A stretch of DNA of 64,000 bases from Rhizobium sp. Q54 (GTDB lineage: Bacteria; Pseudomonadota; Alphaproteobacteria; UBA2966; CAIVPW01): contig CAMEYM010000018.1 of the NCBI GenBank assembly GCA_945947575.1, positions 1 through 64,000 on the forward strand. Reading direction: 5' to 3'. Below the pieces are notes generated by a model. That model had not been told where the DNA came from. It made no database searches and worked only from the letters and a program-made list of their open reading frames with translations. Both the position numbers and the translations under genes were made by a program. Shown piece after piece: positions 16,136 through 24,028 of this stretch (positions are counted from its first letter, which is position 1; every line of letters starts with the position of its first letter).

Positions 16136-17476
16136 ATGCGTACAGGGGGAAGTTTCGTTCTCGCGCTGGTGTTCCCGCTGGCGGTGGCAGCGCCGGCTGC
16201 CGGACAGACCCTGACCGACGCGCTCGCGCAGGCGTATCTCACCAACCCGGGCCTCGCGGCGCAGCGCGCCAGCATGCGCGCCACCGATGAGCAGGTGGCA
16301 CAAGCCAACTCGCAGAAGCGGCCGTCCCTATCGCTGAGCACGGGCATCACGACGTCGTACACGTCGAACGGCACCGCCGCGCAATCGACCAACTCCCCCG
16401 CGCTGACGTTGAGCGTCAGCCAACCGCTCTACCGTGGCGGCCGGATCGAGGCGGGCATCGATCAGGCGGAAGCGGCCGTGCTGGGTGCGCGCGCGCGCCT
16501 GCGTACGACGGAACAGACCATTCTTGCGTCGGTGGTCGAGTCCTACATGGGCGTGCTGCGCGACCAGGCGGTGCTGCAGCTGAATACGAACTCGGAGCAG
16601 GTGTTCCAGGGCGAGCTCGCCGCGGCGCGCAACCGCTTCCAGCTAGGCGCCGCGACTTCGACGGATGTCGCCACCGCCGAGTCGCGCCTCTCCAATGCGT
16701 CTGCCGCGCGCATCCAGGCGGAAGGCGCCTTCCGCACCAGCCTGTCCAACTTCGAGCGCATCGTTGGCGTCGCGCCGTCCAACATGGCCACGCCAGATTC
16801 GCTGCTGGTGCTGCCGAACTCGCTTGAGGAAGCGATCGCGATTGCCCTCAACGAAAGCCCGACCGTGCTGACCGCTTTCTATTCGGAAGAGGCCGCCCAA
16901 GCGAGCTTGCGCTCCGCCAACGGCGCGCGCCTGCCCACGGTATCCCTCTCCGCCAGCACGTCGCGGCGTTCCCCCGATTGGCCGGACTTGACGCCGCCGA
17001 CCTTCGCGAGCTCGATCGGCGTCAGCGTCTCGGTGCCGCTCTACCAGTCCGGCGGCGAGTTCTCGTCTATTCGCTCGGCCATGGAGAACCTCACGGCGTC
17101 ACGTCTGAGCCTCGAGGACGCGCGCCGCACTGCCCGCCAGGCGGTGACCCAGTCGTGGCAGGGTCTCGCCACGGCGCGGGCGCAGATTCTTGCGCGCGGC
17201 GACCAGGTGCGCGCGTCGGAGAGTGCGCTGCGCGGCTTCCGCCAGGAATACGAAGTGGGGGCACGCACACTGCTCGAGGTGCTGAATGCCGAGCAGGACC
17301 TGCTCAACGCCCGCGTGTCGCTGGTCACCTCGCGCCGCGACGAGGTCGTCGCCAGCTACGGCCTGCTCTCGGCGATGGGGCGCCTGACCGCCCAGACCCT
17401 GGGCCTGCCGGTTCCGGTCTACGATCCGACCGCGAACTACAATCGCGTCGATAACAAGTGGTGGGGGCTGAACTAG
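16136..17476 (+). CDS. TolC-family outer-membrane efflux protein
   Basis: This 446-aa outer-membrane factor has a signal peptide (about 1-23, ending AAPAAGQ) and two OEP repeats, typical of TolC. Features are LTDALAQAYLTNPGLAAQRA at the mature start, SVSQPLYRGGR, its repeat counterpart SVSVPLYQSGGEFS, and EVGARTLLEVLNAEQDLLNAR near the end. ATG 16136 has AGGAGG six bases upstream, so the long open frame ahead of it is not coding. It completes a MacA-MacB-TolC tripartite pump in one operon. Confidence 0.92.
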   Translation: MRTGGSFVLALVFPLAVAAPAAGQTLTDALAQAYLTNPGLAAQRASMRATDEQVAQANSQKRPSLSLSTGITTSYTSNGTAAQSTNSPALTLSVSQPLYRGGRIEAGIDQAEAAVLGARARLRTTEQTILASVVESYMGVLRDQAVLQLNTNSEQVFQGELAAARNRFQLGAATSTDVATAESRLSNASAARIQAEGAFRTSLSNFERIVGVAPSNMATPDSLLVLPNSLEEAIAIALNESPTVLTAFYSEEAAQASLRSANGARLPTVSLSASTSRRSPDWPDLTPPTFASSIGVSVSVPLYQSGGEFSSIRSAMENLTASRLSLEDARRTARQAVTQSWQGLATARAQILARGDQVRASESALRGFRQEYEVGARTLLEVLNAEQDLLNARVSLVTSRRDEVVASYGLLSAMGRLTAQTLGLPVPVYDPTANYNRVDNKWWGLN

Positions 17477-17592
17477 CCCTCACCCACCTCCCGGCTTGCC
17501 ACGGCCCTGCTTCCGTCCTCGAATAGAGCGGCGGGAGGGGGCCCGCGGCCGGTCCGGCATGCGCTCCACCCCGTTGATGAGGGAGGGAGATC

Positions 17593-17838
17593 ATGAACTG
17601 GCGTTTTTCCATCCTTGCGGCAGCGCTCCTGTCGCTCCTGGCAGGCGTCGCGTCTGCCGCTGAAGTAAAGGGCGTCATCAAGGCGCTCGACCCGGGTCAG
17701 CGGACCGTCACCGTCAACAGCCTGCGCTTCTCGTTCCCGCCGGGCGTGAACATGGCGGGACTCGCCGTCGGTCAGACCGTGACCATCACGTTCGAGGACG
17801 CGAACGGCACCAACTACGTCTCGAAGGTCGCGAAGTAG
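17593..17838 (+). CDS. Small exported DUF1344-like protein
   Basis: This 81-aa protein has a clear signal peptide (about 1-22, ending GVASAAE) and a short beta-rich mature part (GVIKALDPGQRTVTVN, then GLAVGQTVTITF) that matches the DUF1344 pattern. It is periplasmic and of unknown role. The ATG has GGGAGGGAGA just upstream. It is separated from tolC by about 115 bases and ends at a strong hairpin shared with the convergent TfoX-like gene. Confidence 0.8.
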   Translation: MNWRFSILAAALLSLLAGVASAAEVKGVIKALDPGQRTVTVNSLRFSFPPGVNMAGLAVGQTVTITFEDANGTNYVSKVAK

Positions 17839-17848
17839 CGCGCGTGTG

Positions 17849-17878
17849 GTTGGGGGAAGGCAGCGGCCCTCCCCCAAC
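17849..17878. terminator. Bidirectional terminator-like hairpin
   Basis: A nine-base stem, GTTGGGGGA and TCCCCCAAC with a 12-base loop, sits between two convergent genes and touches the last codon of the TfoX-like gene. No long T-run follows on either side, so termination strength is uncertain. Confidence 0.5.
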
Positions 17879-18315
17879 TACCGGCGCTTCGGGCGTTTGG
17901 GGGTCTTCGCTGCGGCCGGCTTCTTCTCCGCGACGGCGGACAACGCCTTCGCTGCTGCCTTGCCCTTCTTGGGCGGCAGCGCGGCGGCGTAGGCGAGCGA
18001 GCGCTGCACCCACGGCTTCGCCCTGTCCGGATCATCCAGCCAGTCGGCGGGCAGCAGCACGTACTCGCGCATCGGCCGGCCGGCCATGGGCTCGAATGGA
18101 CCGGCGCCATCCTCTGCGAGGAGTTCCTCTCGATCGGTTGCCACGAGCCGCACCAGCACGCGACTGCCGAACACGCCCATGAACATCGTGCCGTTCACGA
18201 ATGCGGCGATGTGGCCAAACATGGGCTTGGTGACGACGTTCGGGGCCTCAGGCACCAGATCGCGGAAGAAGGCCATCGCGGCTGGATCGGCTTTGGGGAA
18301 GGAAGACTTCGCCAT
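17878..18315 (-). CDS. TfoX N-terminal-domain protein
   Basis: This 145-aa protein has a TfoX-N domain (about 10-105: KPMFGHIAAFVNGTMFMGVFG, then REYVLLPADW) and a Lys/Pro/Ala-rich tail. It lacks the C-terminal TfoX domain of the competence regulator Sxy, so its role is unknown; single-domain members are common in Alphaproteobacteria. The start was set at ATG 18315, where homology begins. It is divergent from the LuxR-type regulator. Confidence 0.85.
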   Translation of the reverse strand: MAKSSFPKADPAAMAFFRDLVPEAPNVVTKPMFGHIAAFVNGTMFMGVFGSRVLVRLVATDREELLAEDGAGPFEPMAGRPMREYVLLPADWLDDPDRAKPWVQRSLAYAAALPPKKGKAAAKALSAVAEKKPAAAKTPKRPKRR

Positions 18316-18407
18316 CCGACGAGCGTAGCACGGGCGCCCTACCCGAGCGCCCCCGGCCTCCCCATATCTGGATGCACGGGCCCATCCCAGGCCCTGGGGG
18401 AGCAAGC

Positions 18408-19052
18408 ATGCGGCCAGACTCAATTCGACGCAGCACCGGGCGCGTGGCGATCGTCAGCGATGACCCGTTGGCACGCGAGTCCCTTGCGGCGACCCTGCGC
18501 CACCGCGCCGACGTCGCCGCCATGCTCGGCGCCGGCGCGGGCGTTGCCGACACGCTCGCGCAGATCGCGGCGGACGTGGTGATCTGGGATCTTGGTCCTG
18601 CACCGCAACCCGATCTGGCTGGCCTGCGCGCCGCGGTAGACGCGGGGCACACCGTCGTCGCCCTGATCGCCGAGGAGCGCCAGGGCGCGGAGGCTCTCGC
18701 CGCGGGCGCCGCCGGCGTGCATCTGCGCGACGGCGCGCGCGAGCGCCTGCCGCTGATGCTGGCTGCCGCCGCGGAGGGGTTGATCGTTCTCGACGACGCC
18801 CTCAAGGCGCGTCTGGTCGGCTCGCGCCGCATGGCGCTCGATGGCTTGCCGCTCGAACCGCTGACGGCGCGCGAGCGCGAGGTGATGTCCCTGCTCGCCG
18901 AGGGCCGCTCGAACCGCGACATCGCGCTGGCCCTCGGCATCGCCGAGCGCACGGCCAAGTTCCACGTCAACGCCATCCTCGAAAAACTCGACGCGGAGGG
19001 GCGTACGGAGGCGGTGGTGCGCGCCGCGCGCCTCGGACTGGTCGTCCTCTAG
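18408..19052 (+). CDS. LuxR-type response regulator
   Basis: This 214-aa protein has an N-terminal receiver-like domain (about 10-125) and a C-terminal LuxR/NarL helix-turn-helix (LTAREREVMSLLAEGRSNRDIALALGIAERT, about 145-205). The receiver begins IVSDDPLARESLAATL and has Asp in VVIWDLGP at the expected phosphorylation place, but the rest is poorly conserved. ATG 18408 follows GGGGGAG. No sensor kinase is adjacent. It lies 70 bases upstream of the HtrA-like gene and may share its transcript. Confidence 0.85.
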   Translation: MRPDSIRRSTGRVAIVSDDPLARESLAATLRHRADVAAMLGAGAGVADTLAQIAADVVIWDLGPAPQPDLAGLRAAVDAGHTVVALIAEERQGAEALAAGAAGVHLRDGARERLPLMLAAAAEGLIVLDDALKARLVGSRRMALDGLPLEPLTAREREVMSLLAEGRSNRDIALALGIAERTAKFHVNAILEKLDAEGRTEAVVRAARLGLVVL

Positions 19053-19121
19053 TACCTGTCCGGTTTGCCGATAGGCGGTTGCCCTGCCGCCCTCCTACCT
19101 TCTGCACAGCAGGAGGTAGTC

Positions 19122-20003
19122 ATGTCCGACGCCGTCACTCTTTCGAACGCCCTCGCCGCCGTGGTGGATGCCGTGGCGCCGGCCGTGGTGCGCATCGCCG
19201 GCGAGTCCCATCGCGGGACGGGCCTCGCCTGGGGCGACGACTTGGTCATCGCTGCGTCAGACGCGGTCGATGAGGAGGACGCGCTGCAAGTGGTCGGTGC
19301 CGACGGCCGCGAGACGGCCGCCGAGATCGCCGGCCGCGACACAGCCCTCGGCATTGCGGTACTGCGTGCGCCCGGTTTGGGCCGCAAGCGTCCGGCCACC
19401 GCCGATGTCGCCGCGCTGCGTGTCGGACACCTCGTGGTCGCCGTCGCGCGCCCCGGCAAGTCGGCGCGCGCCACCTTCGGCATGATCGGCACGCTCGGCG
19501 ACGCGTGGCGCACGCGTAGCGGCGCGCGCATCGATCGCTACATCGACACAAGCCTGGTGCTGCCCGGGGAGTTCGGGGGCGCCGTCATCGTCGATGCCGC
19601 GGCGCGCCTGATCGGCCTGGGCGTGCCCGGCGGGTGCCGCGAGCGCGGCGTCATCGTGCCCGCGGCAACGCTGGAGCGGGCGGTCGGCGCCATTCTCTCG
19701 GGCAGGTCGGAGCGGCGCGGCTACCTCGGTGTCGCGACCTACCCGGCGCGGCTGCCGCGCGGCGCCGGTCAGGACCGTGGCTTGCTGGTGGTCGATGTCG
19801 AGGACGACAGCCCCGCCACACGCGCCGGGCTGACCCTCGGCGACGTCATTCTGACGATGGGCGGCGCGCCCATCGAGCAGCTCAGCGACCTCTTCGGCGC
19901 CCTCGCCGACGCGGGCGCCGGCGGCGCGGTGAGCGCGCACGTCTTGCGGGCGGGAAAGCCATTGGACCTTTCGATCACCGTGGGCACTCGCCCGCGGGAC
20001 TGA
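19122..20003 (+). CDS. HtrA/DegP-like protein lacking the catalytic triad
   Basis: This 293-aa protein has a trypsin-like domain (about 10-190) and one PDZ domain (about 199-285: GYLGVATYPA, DSPATRAGLTLGDVILTMGG). The nucleophile motif, normally GNSGG, reads GEFGG (149-153), so Ser is replaced by Phe. The His motif (TNxHV) is also lost (VIAASDAVDE); only the Asp-like DTALGIAVL remains. It therefore looks like a pseudoprotease, perhaps a PDZ chaperone or adaptor. There is no signal peptide, so it is probably cytoplasmic. ATG 19122 follows AGGAGG closely. Confidence 0.85.
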   Translation: MSDAVTLSNALAAVVDAVAPAVVRIAGESHRGTGLAWGDDLVIAASDAVDEEDALQVVGADGRETAAEIAGRDTALGIAVLRAPGLGRKRPATADVAALRVGHLVVAVARPGKSARATFGMIGTLGDAWRTRSGARIDRYIDTSLVLPGEFGGAVIVDAAARLIGLGVPGGCRERGVIVPAATLERAVGAILSGRSERRGYLGVATYPARLPRGAGQDRGLLVVDVEDDSPATRAGLTLGDVILTMGGAPIEQLSDLFGALADAGAGGAVSAHVLRAGKPLDLSITVGTRPRD

Positions 20004-20102
20004 TCCCATGGGCCTCCTGCGCCAGTTGTCGGACGAGCTCGGAGCTCTGGCAGCGCGTGCGGCGCCCATGCGCCGCAACTCCGTGGCGCGCCGGCACCGC
20101 TT

Positions 20103-20262
20103 CTGCGTTCCATCATCGACCTCGGCCACAACATGGGGCTCGTCGTGTACGCCGAGGCGTCGAGGCCAAAGACACCCACCAGGCCTTCTGGGCCTCGGCT
20201 GCGACCTCGCCCAGGGGTTCTATTACGGCCGCCCAATGCGGGCCCAGACACCTCCGGGCGCC
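20103..20262 (+). pseudogene. Remnant of EAL-domain (c-di-GMP phosphodiesterase) gene
   Basis: The last 50 or so residues of an EAL domain can be read in three frames: SIIDLGHNMGLVVYAE (20106-20156), GVEAKDTHQAF (from 20156) and LGCDLAQGFYYGRPM (about 20192-20236). The family pattern is 'AEGVE...GCD..QGY..G.P'. Two one-base deletions break the frame, and nothing of the first 200 residues is present because the HtrA-like gene ends just upstream. It is a dead fragment. Confidence 0.7.
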
Positions 20263-20438
20263 TGGCTGCAGACGATCAACGAGCGGCCTACGGCGGCCCT
20301 CGAAAGCCGCAGAAAACTGCGCCTCTCCGGTGGTGTATCGCAGGGGTGGGGTGCGGCGACGGACTACCTTGCAATCTGTAGCGGGCAAGGTACAAGAAAC
20401 CGTGCGCGAGCCATGGTTTCCGCACACGGGGGCGGCCG

Positions 20439-20476
20439 CTTCGGGTTGTGCCGCGTTAACCCGGCACAAGCCGAAG
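20439..20476. repeat. Large perfect hairpin upstream of cytochrome c gene
   Basis: CTTCGGGTTGTGCCG (20439-20453) and CGGCACAAGCCGAAG (20462-20476) pair along 15 positions with one G-G mismatch around an eight-base loop containing GTTAAC. It lies 55-90 bases before the cytochrome start, in the decayed stretch after the EAL remnant. It could be a REP/MITE-type repeat or an mRNA 5' structure; no T-run follows. Confidence 0.5.
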
Positions 20477-20529
20477 CGAGGGCCTTGGTTCCGACAAACG
20501 GCGCCAAGGACGATAGGAGAGGGAAACAG

Positions 20530-20988
20530 ATGATTGATCGTAAGTACGTCGGCGCTGTGGTCGCGGTGGCTGCCGTGGCGGGCGCCGGCATGATGGCGTT
20601 CACCACGAAGAACGTGTCGGCCGCCGAGGCGCACCGCACTGCAATCAGCACTCCGGTCGTCGAGGGCATGCAGGTCGCGCAAGACGCCGCCGCTGGGGCG
20701 ACGGCTTTCGTCCGCTGCCGCGTCTGCCACACGGTGGAGCGCGGTGAACCGAACCGCGTCGGTCCGAACCTGTTCGGCGTCTTCGGGCGCAAGGCCGGTG
20801 AGGTCGCCGGATTCAACTACTCCGCCCCGATGAAGAGCTCGAACATCACCTGGACCGAGGAGAATCTTGAGCGCTACATCAAGGATCCGGCCGGTGTCGT
20901 TCCCGGAAACAAGATGCAGCTCGCGAAGGGCGCCATCAACGACAAGGGCGCAGATGACATCGTCGCGTTCCTGAAGACGAAGATGTAA
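20530..20988 (+). CDS. c-type cytochrome (class I, c2-like)
   Basis: This 152-aa cytochrome c has an N-terminal hydrophobic segment (about 7-24) that anchors or exports it and one heme site, CRVCH (63-67). The c2-like sequence RVGPNLFGVFGRKAGEVAGF follows, with GNKM near 130 giving the sixth (Met) ligand. It carries electrons in the periplasm. ATG 20530 follows GGAGAGGG. The frame is open far upstream, but that part is the decayed region. A strong terminator follows. Confidence 0.92.
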   Translation: MIDRKYVGAVVAVAAVAGAGMMAFTTKNVSAAEAHRTAISTPVVEGMQVAQDAAAGATAFVRCRVCHTVERGEPNRVGPNLFGVFGRKAGEVAGFNYSAPMKSSNITWTEENLERYIKDPAGVVPGNKMQLAKGAINDKGADDIVAFLKTKM

Positions 20989-21015
20989 TCCGCGCAGCCA
21001 CGGCTGCGAAGCTTC

Positions 21016-21050
21016 GAGCCCGCCGGGAGACCCCGGCGGGCTCTTCGTTT
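21016..21050 (+). terminator. Rho-independent terminator of cytochrome c gene
   Basis: GAGCCCGCCGGG, loop AGAC, CCCGGCGGGCTC form a perfect 12-base stem followed by TTCGTTT. It is 28 bases after the cytochrome stop codon. Confidence 0.88.
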
Positions 21051-21088
21051 ATGCGGATCCGGCGATTGTCACAGCGCAAGCGGCGCGC

Positions 21089-22519
21089 CTAGGGCGCCAC
21101 CTCACGCACGAACGCACGCACCGCCGCGTTGAAGGCGGCAGGCTCCTCGACGAACGGATTGTGGCCGGTGTTCGCAAACACCTGCAGGCGGGCACCCGGA
21201 ATGCCCGCGGCGATGATGCGTGCCTGGCGCGCGGTCGTGATCAGGTCGTTCTCCCCGACCACCACCAAGGTCGGCGTGCGAATCTCCGGCAGCCGGGGAC
21301 GCGTGTCGAAGCTGCGGAACTCGCGCGTCGCGATGAGCTGGCGCCAAGCCTCGGCGGACAGGATGACGCGATCCATGAAGGCGTCGGCCGTGGCCTGATC
21401 GGGCGGATCGAAGTACAGAGCAAAGACGCGACGGATGCGCTCGTCGTTGGACAGGCCGGGCACCACGCGGCGTTGCTCCGGCGTGCCGAAGCGTTGAATG
21501 TTCTGGTTCGCCTCGGCGTTGTACTCGTAGCTCGGCGCGGTATCGACCAGGATCAGCGCCGCCAGACGGCCGGGGTACGCCAACGCGTACAGCTGGGCGA
21601 CGAAGCCGCCATACGAATGGCCGAGCAGGACGATGCGATCGAAGCCGAGTTGCTGGCGCAGGCGATCGATCGCCGCCACCGCCCCCGGCACCGAATAGGG
21701 AACGCTCGGCGGCAGGCGTTCGGACAGGCCTTGCCCAGGCTGGTCGATATAGACCACGCGGAAGTCGTCCTCGAGCGACTCGAGGTAGGGGCGGAAGTAG
21801 TTGCTCTCCATGCCCGGTCCGCCGTGCAAGACGAACATCGGCAGGCCGGAACCGCGCTCGACGATGTGGATGCCGAGCCCGTCGACCGCAACGAAGCGGC
21901 CGACCTCGTCGTCCCGGCGCTGCCAAATGCTGGTGAGACGCTTGGTCCACTCGCCTTCGATCGCGAGCACCAGCGGATCGGCCGGGTCGTCATGGATCCA
22001 CAGGGCGGCGCCGCTGTCCGAACGGACGACCAATGCCGGCAACTCCGCGGGTGAGCCGTCGATGCCGATCGGAAAGCGCGCGCGGCGCTCCAGGGCGAAC
22101 GTGCGCGCCTGCACTTGGCGGCCAGGACTGTCGTTGAAGGGGAGGATGGTCCGCGCCCCGGAAGCCAGCGCCTCGTACGCGGCGCGGCTCAGCCAAAGAG
22201 CAGTCGCGTCCCCGCGCGGTCCCCACTCCGCGTCCTGGTAACACTCACAGTGAGTTGTGGCGCGCTCCAGGGTGACTGCGGCAATGGTGCGCACACCGTC
22301 GGCCGCGACGGGCGACGTCGTGAACCACTCGAATTGGAGATCGGGCACCACCTTGAGCACCGTCGCGACGAAGCGATGGGCCGCGGCGCCGGCGCTGACG
22401 TCGTAGGTGAGCTTGGTGCCCAGGCGTCGCGCCCCGCCTTCGTGCAGGGGCGCGGCAGCGGCAACGCCGGCGGCAAGCCAGAGGAGAAGCGCCGCCAGGT
22501 GGCGCACAGCCACGCTCAT
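21089..22519 (-). CDS. Exported alpha/beta hydrolase (proline-iminopeptidase-like)
   Basis: This 476-aa protein has a signal peptide (about 1-23), an N-terminal domain of unknown type (about 24-200) and a C-terminal alpha/beta hydrolase (about 205-475). The hydrolase has HGGPG (232-236), GHSYGG with nucleophile Ser302, GENDLI near 430 (Asp) and NTGHNPF near 455 (His), the complete triad of the proline iminopeptidase group. The N-terminal part has a DUF3108-like look (TKLTYDVSAGAAAHRF), which is tentative. It is probably a periplasmic peptidase or esterase. Its start overlaps the stop of the upstream TPR-like gene. Confidence 0.85.
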   Translation of the reverse strand: MSVAVRHLAALLLWLAAGVAAAAPLHEGGARRLGTKLTYDVSAGAAAHRFVATVLKVVPDLQFEWFTTSPVAADGVRTIAAVTLERATTHCECYQDAEWGPRGDATALWLSRAAYEALASGARTILPFNDSPGRQVQARTFALERRARFPIGIDGSPAELPALVVRSDSGAALWIHDDPADPLVLAIEGEWTKRLTSIWQRRDDEVGRFVAVDGLGIHIVERGSGLPMFVLHGGPGMESNYFRPYLESLEDDFRVVYIDQPGQGLSERLPPSVPYSVPGAVAAIDRLRQQLGFDRIVLLGHSYGGFVAQLYALAYPGRLAALILVDTAPSYEYNAEANQNIQRFGTPEQRRVVPGLSNDERIRRVFALYFDPPDQATADAFMDRVILSAEAWRQLIATREFRSFDTRPRLPEIRTPTLVVVGENDLITTARQARIIAAGIPGARLQVFANTGHNPFVEEPAAFNAAVRAFVREVAP

Positions 22520-23395
22520 CCGGGAAGAGCCGCGATCCCCGCGAGAAGGGCCTGAACCAGATCCTCGGCCTCACCGTTGGCGCGCGGATAGTTGCGCGCG
22601 AATGCTTCGGCCCCGGCGCCATCGTGGAACTGTGGCGAGCCGAACAGCCCAAGACCGAGCAGCCGGTTGGCCTCGCGCAGCGGGTCGGGTTCCTGGGCGA
22701 GTGCGTCGCGCGCGTACCCGCGCCCGTACGCCGCGCCTTCCGCGTCGCCCAAGGCCTGCTTGGCACGCGCGGCACCGGTCTGCGCGACGGCATCCCCCAG
22801 GGCGCTGTCCAACCGGCCGAGCGGATCGAAGGCGCGGCGAAAGTCCTCAAGCGCCTCGGCGGGCCGAGTCAGCAGATGCAGCCAGCCGCGCTGGATGTGC
22901 GCCATCGCCTCGCCGCGGTCATCGCGGTTGACGCGAAACAACTCGGCGGCTCCCGCGAATGCGTCGGCCGCCTCGGCTTCGTCGCCGCGCGCGGCCAAGG
23001 CTGCAGCGAGGCCGACCAGCGCCGGGCCCGCAGCACCGGGATCGGTTGCGGCGAACGCCGCGACCGCGCGCTCATAGGCGGCCTTCGCCGCGGTTGCATC
23101 GCCGCCCAGCCGGTCAGCGTCGGCCGCGCCCAGGATCGCCTCGGCCCGCAGCGCGCGTCGCGTCGGTCGGCTGCGCCGGGTTCGCTTCGATGCCCGCGGG
23201 CGCTGCCGGGGCGGCCTGCTCGACGACAACGCTGCTGTCCCCGGTGCGCTGACCAACCAGAAGAGCCGTCAGGAGCAGGAAGGCAGCCGCTCCGGCTCCT
23301 CCGACCAGAATGCGCGAGCGGTCGCGCAGGGCGAGCCCACCGACGACAGCGACCAGAAGGGCGGCGAGCGCGCCCCAGGTGAGAGGAGCGAACAT
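22516..23395 (-). pseudogene. Membrane-anchored TPR-like protein, frameshifted
   Basis: The 5' part (23395 to about 23150) encodes two hydrophobic segments (MFAPLTWGALAALLVAVVGG and GGAGAAAFLLLTALLVG) and a linker ending NPAQPTDATR. The helical repeat part (LRAEAILGAADADRLGGDA, then AYERAVAAF and ALEDFRRAFDPLG) continues in another frame to 22516. One base too many (or two too few) near 23150, in a CGCGCG run, splits the frame. Without it there is one protein of about 290 residues with a TPR-like scaffold. It may be a real mutation or a sequence error. It overlaps the next gene. Confidence 0.65.
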
Positions 23396-23941
23396 CTAAG
23401 GCTCGCCGCCGCGCATGACGGTGGCGGCGAACTCCCAAGGCGCAATGAACCGCCCGCGAAAGAGGCCGACCCTGGCGGCCTCCGCCACGGCTTCCGCGGC
23501 GAGGTACCTGTCGGTCTGATCGACCAACGCGAGAGCGTGACCGGCACGCACCAACTCCTCGGCAACGTCGCGACCGTCACTGGTGAGGCAGATGCCGTAG
23601 AGGAACGTCCGCCGGGTGCGCTCGGTGTCGCGCTGGACGGTGCAGGTCACCGGCCCTTGGGCCGTGATGATCTGCAACTCGCGGAGCGCGATGCTCTGAC
23701 AGTCGTAGGGTTGGTTGTTGGCGAAGAAGCACGGCTGCGCGAGCTCCGGGCCGTCGGCCCCCCACAGGCGCAGGTAGACGCCATCGACAACGAGCTTGTC
23801 GCTATCGGTCACTCGGGCGGCCCCGCGGACGACTTCACCGGTCTGCACAGGGCGAGTCGCTTGCGCGCCCGCCACCCCCGCAACGAACAGGAGGGTGGCA
23901 ACCGCTACGAGCTGAATCGCCCTGCCGGATCGAACCCACAT
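23396..23941 (-). CDS. Exported SNase-like protein, copy 3 (divergent)
   Basis: This 181-aa protein has a signal peptide (about 1-27) and a diverged SNase-like OB domain: VYLRLWGADGPELAQPC (compare xGIDAPE), the CTVQRDTERTRRTFLYGIC strand-pair and LVRAGHALALVDQTDRYLAAEAVA. Here the Glu after GP is kept, unlike in the two copies at 8.9-10 kb. The overall layout is the same. The start was put at ATG 23941, just before the signal peptide. Its stop abuts the start of the TPR-like gene. Confidence 0.75.
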   Translation of the reverse strand: MWVRSGRAIQLVAVATLLFVAGVAGAQATRPVQTGEVVRGAARVTDSDKLVVDGVYLRLWGADGPELAQPCFFANNQPYDCQSIALRELQIITAQGPVTCTVQRDTERTRRTFLYGICLTSDGRDVAEELVRAGHALALVDQTDRYLAAEAVAEAARVGLFRGRFIAPWEFAATVMRGGEP

Positions 23942-24028
23942 AGGACGAGTATAGGTGCGACGCGGGCCCCGTGAAACGCATGCGGCGCGCCTTCCGGCGC
24001 GCCGCATGCGTCGTTCGAAGCGAGAGGA

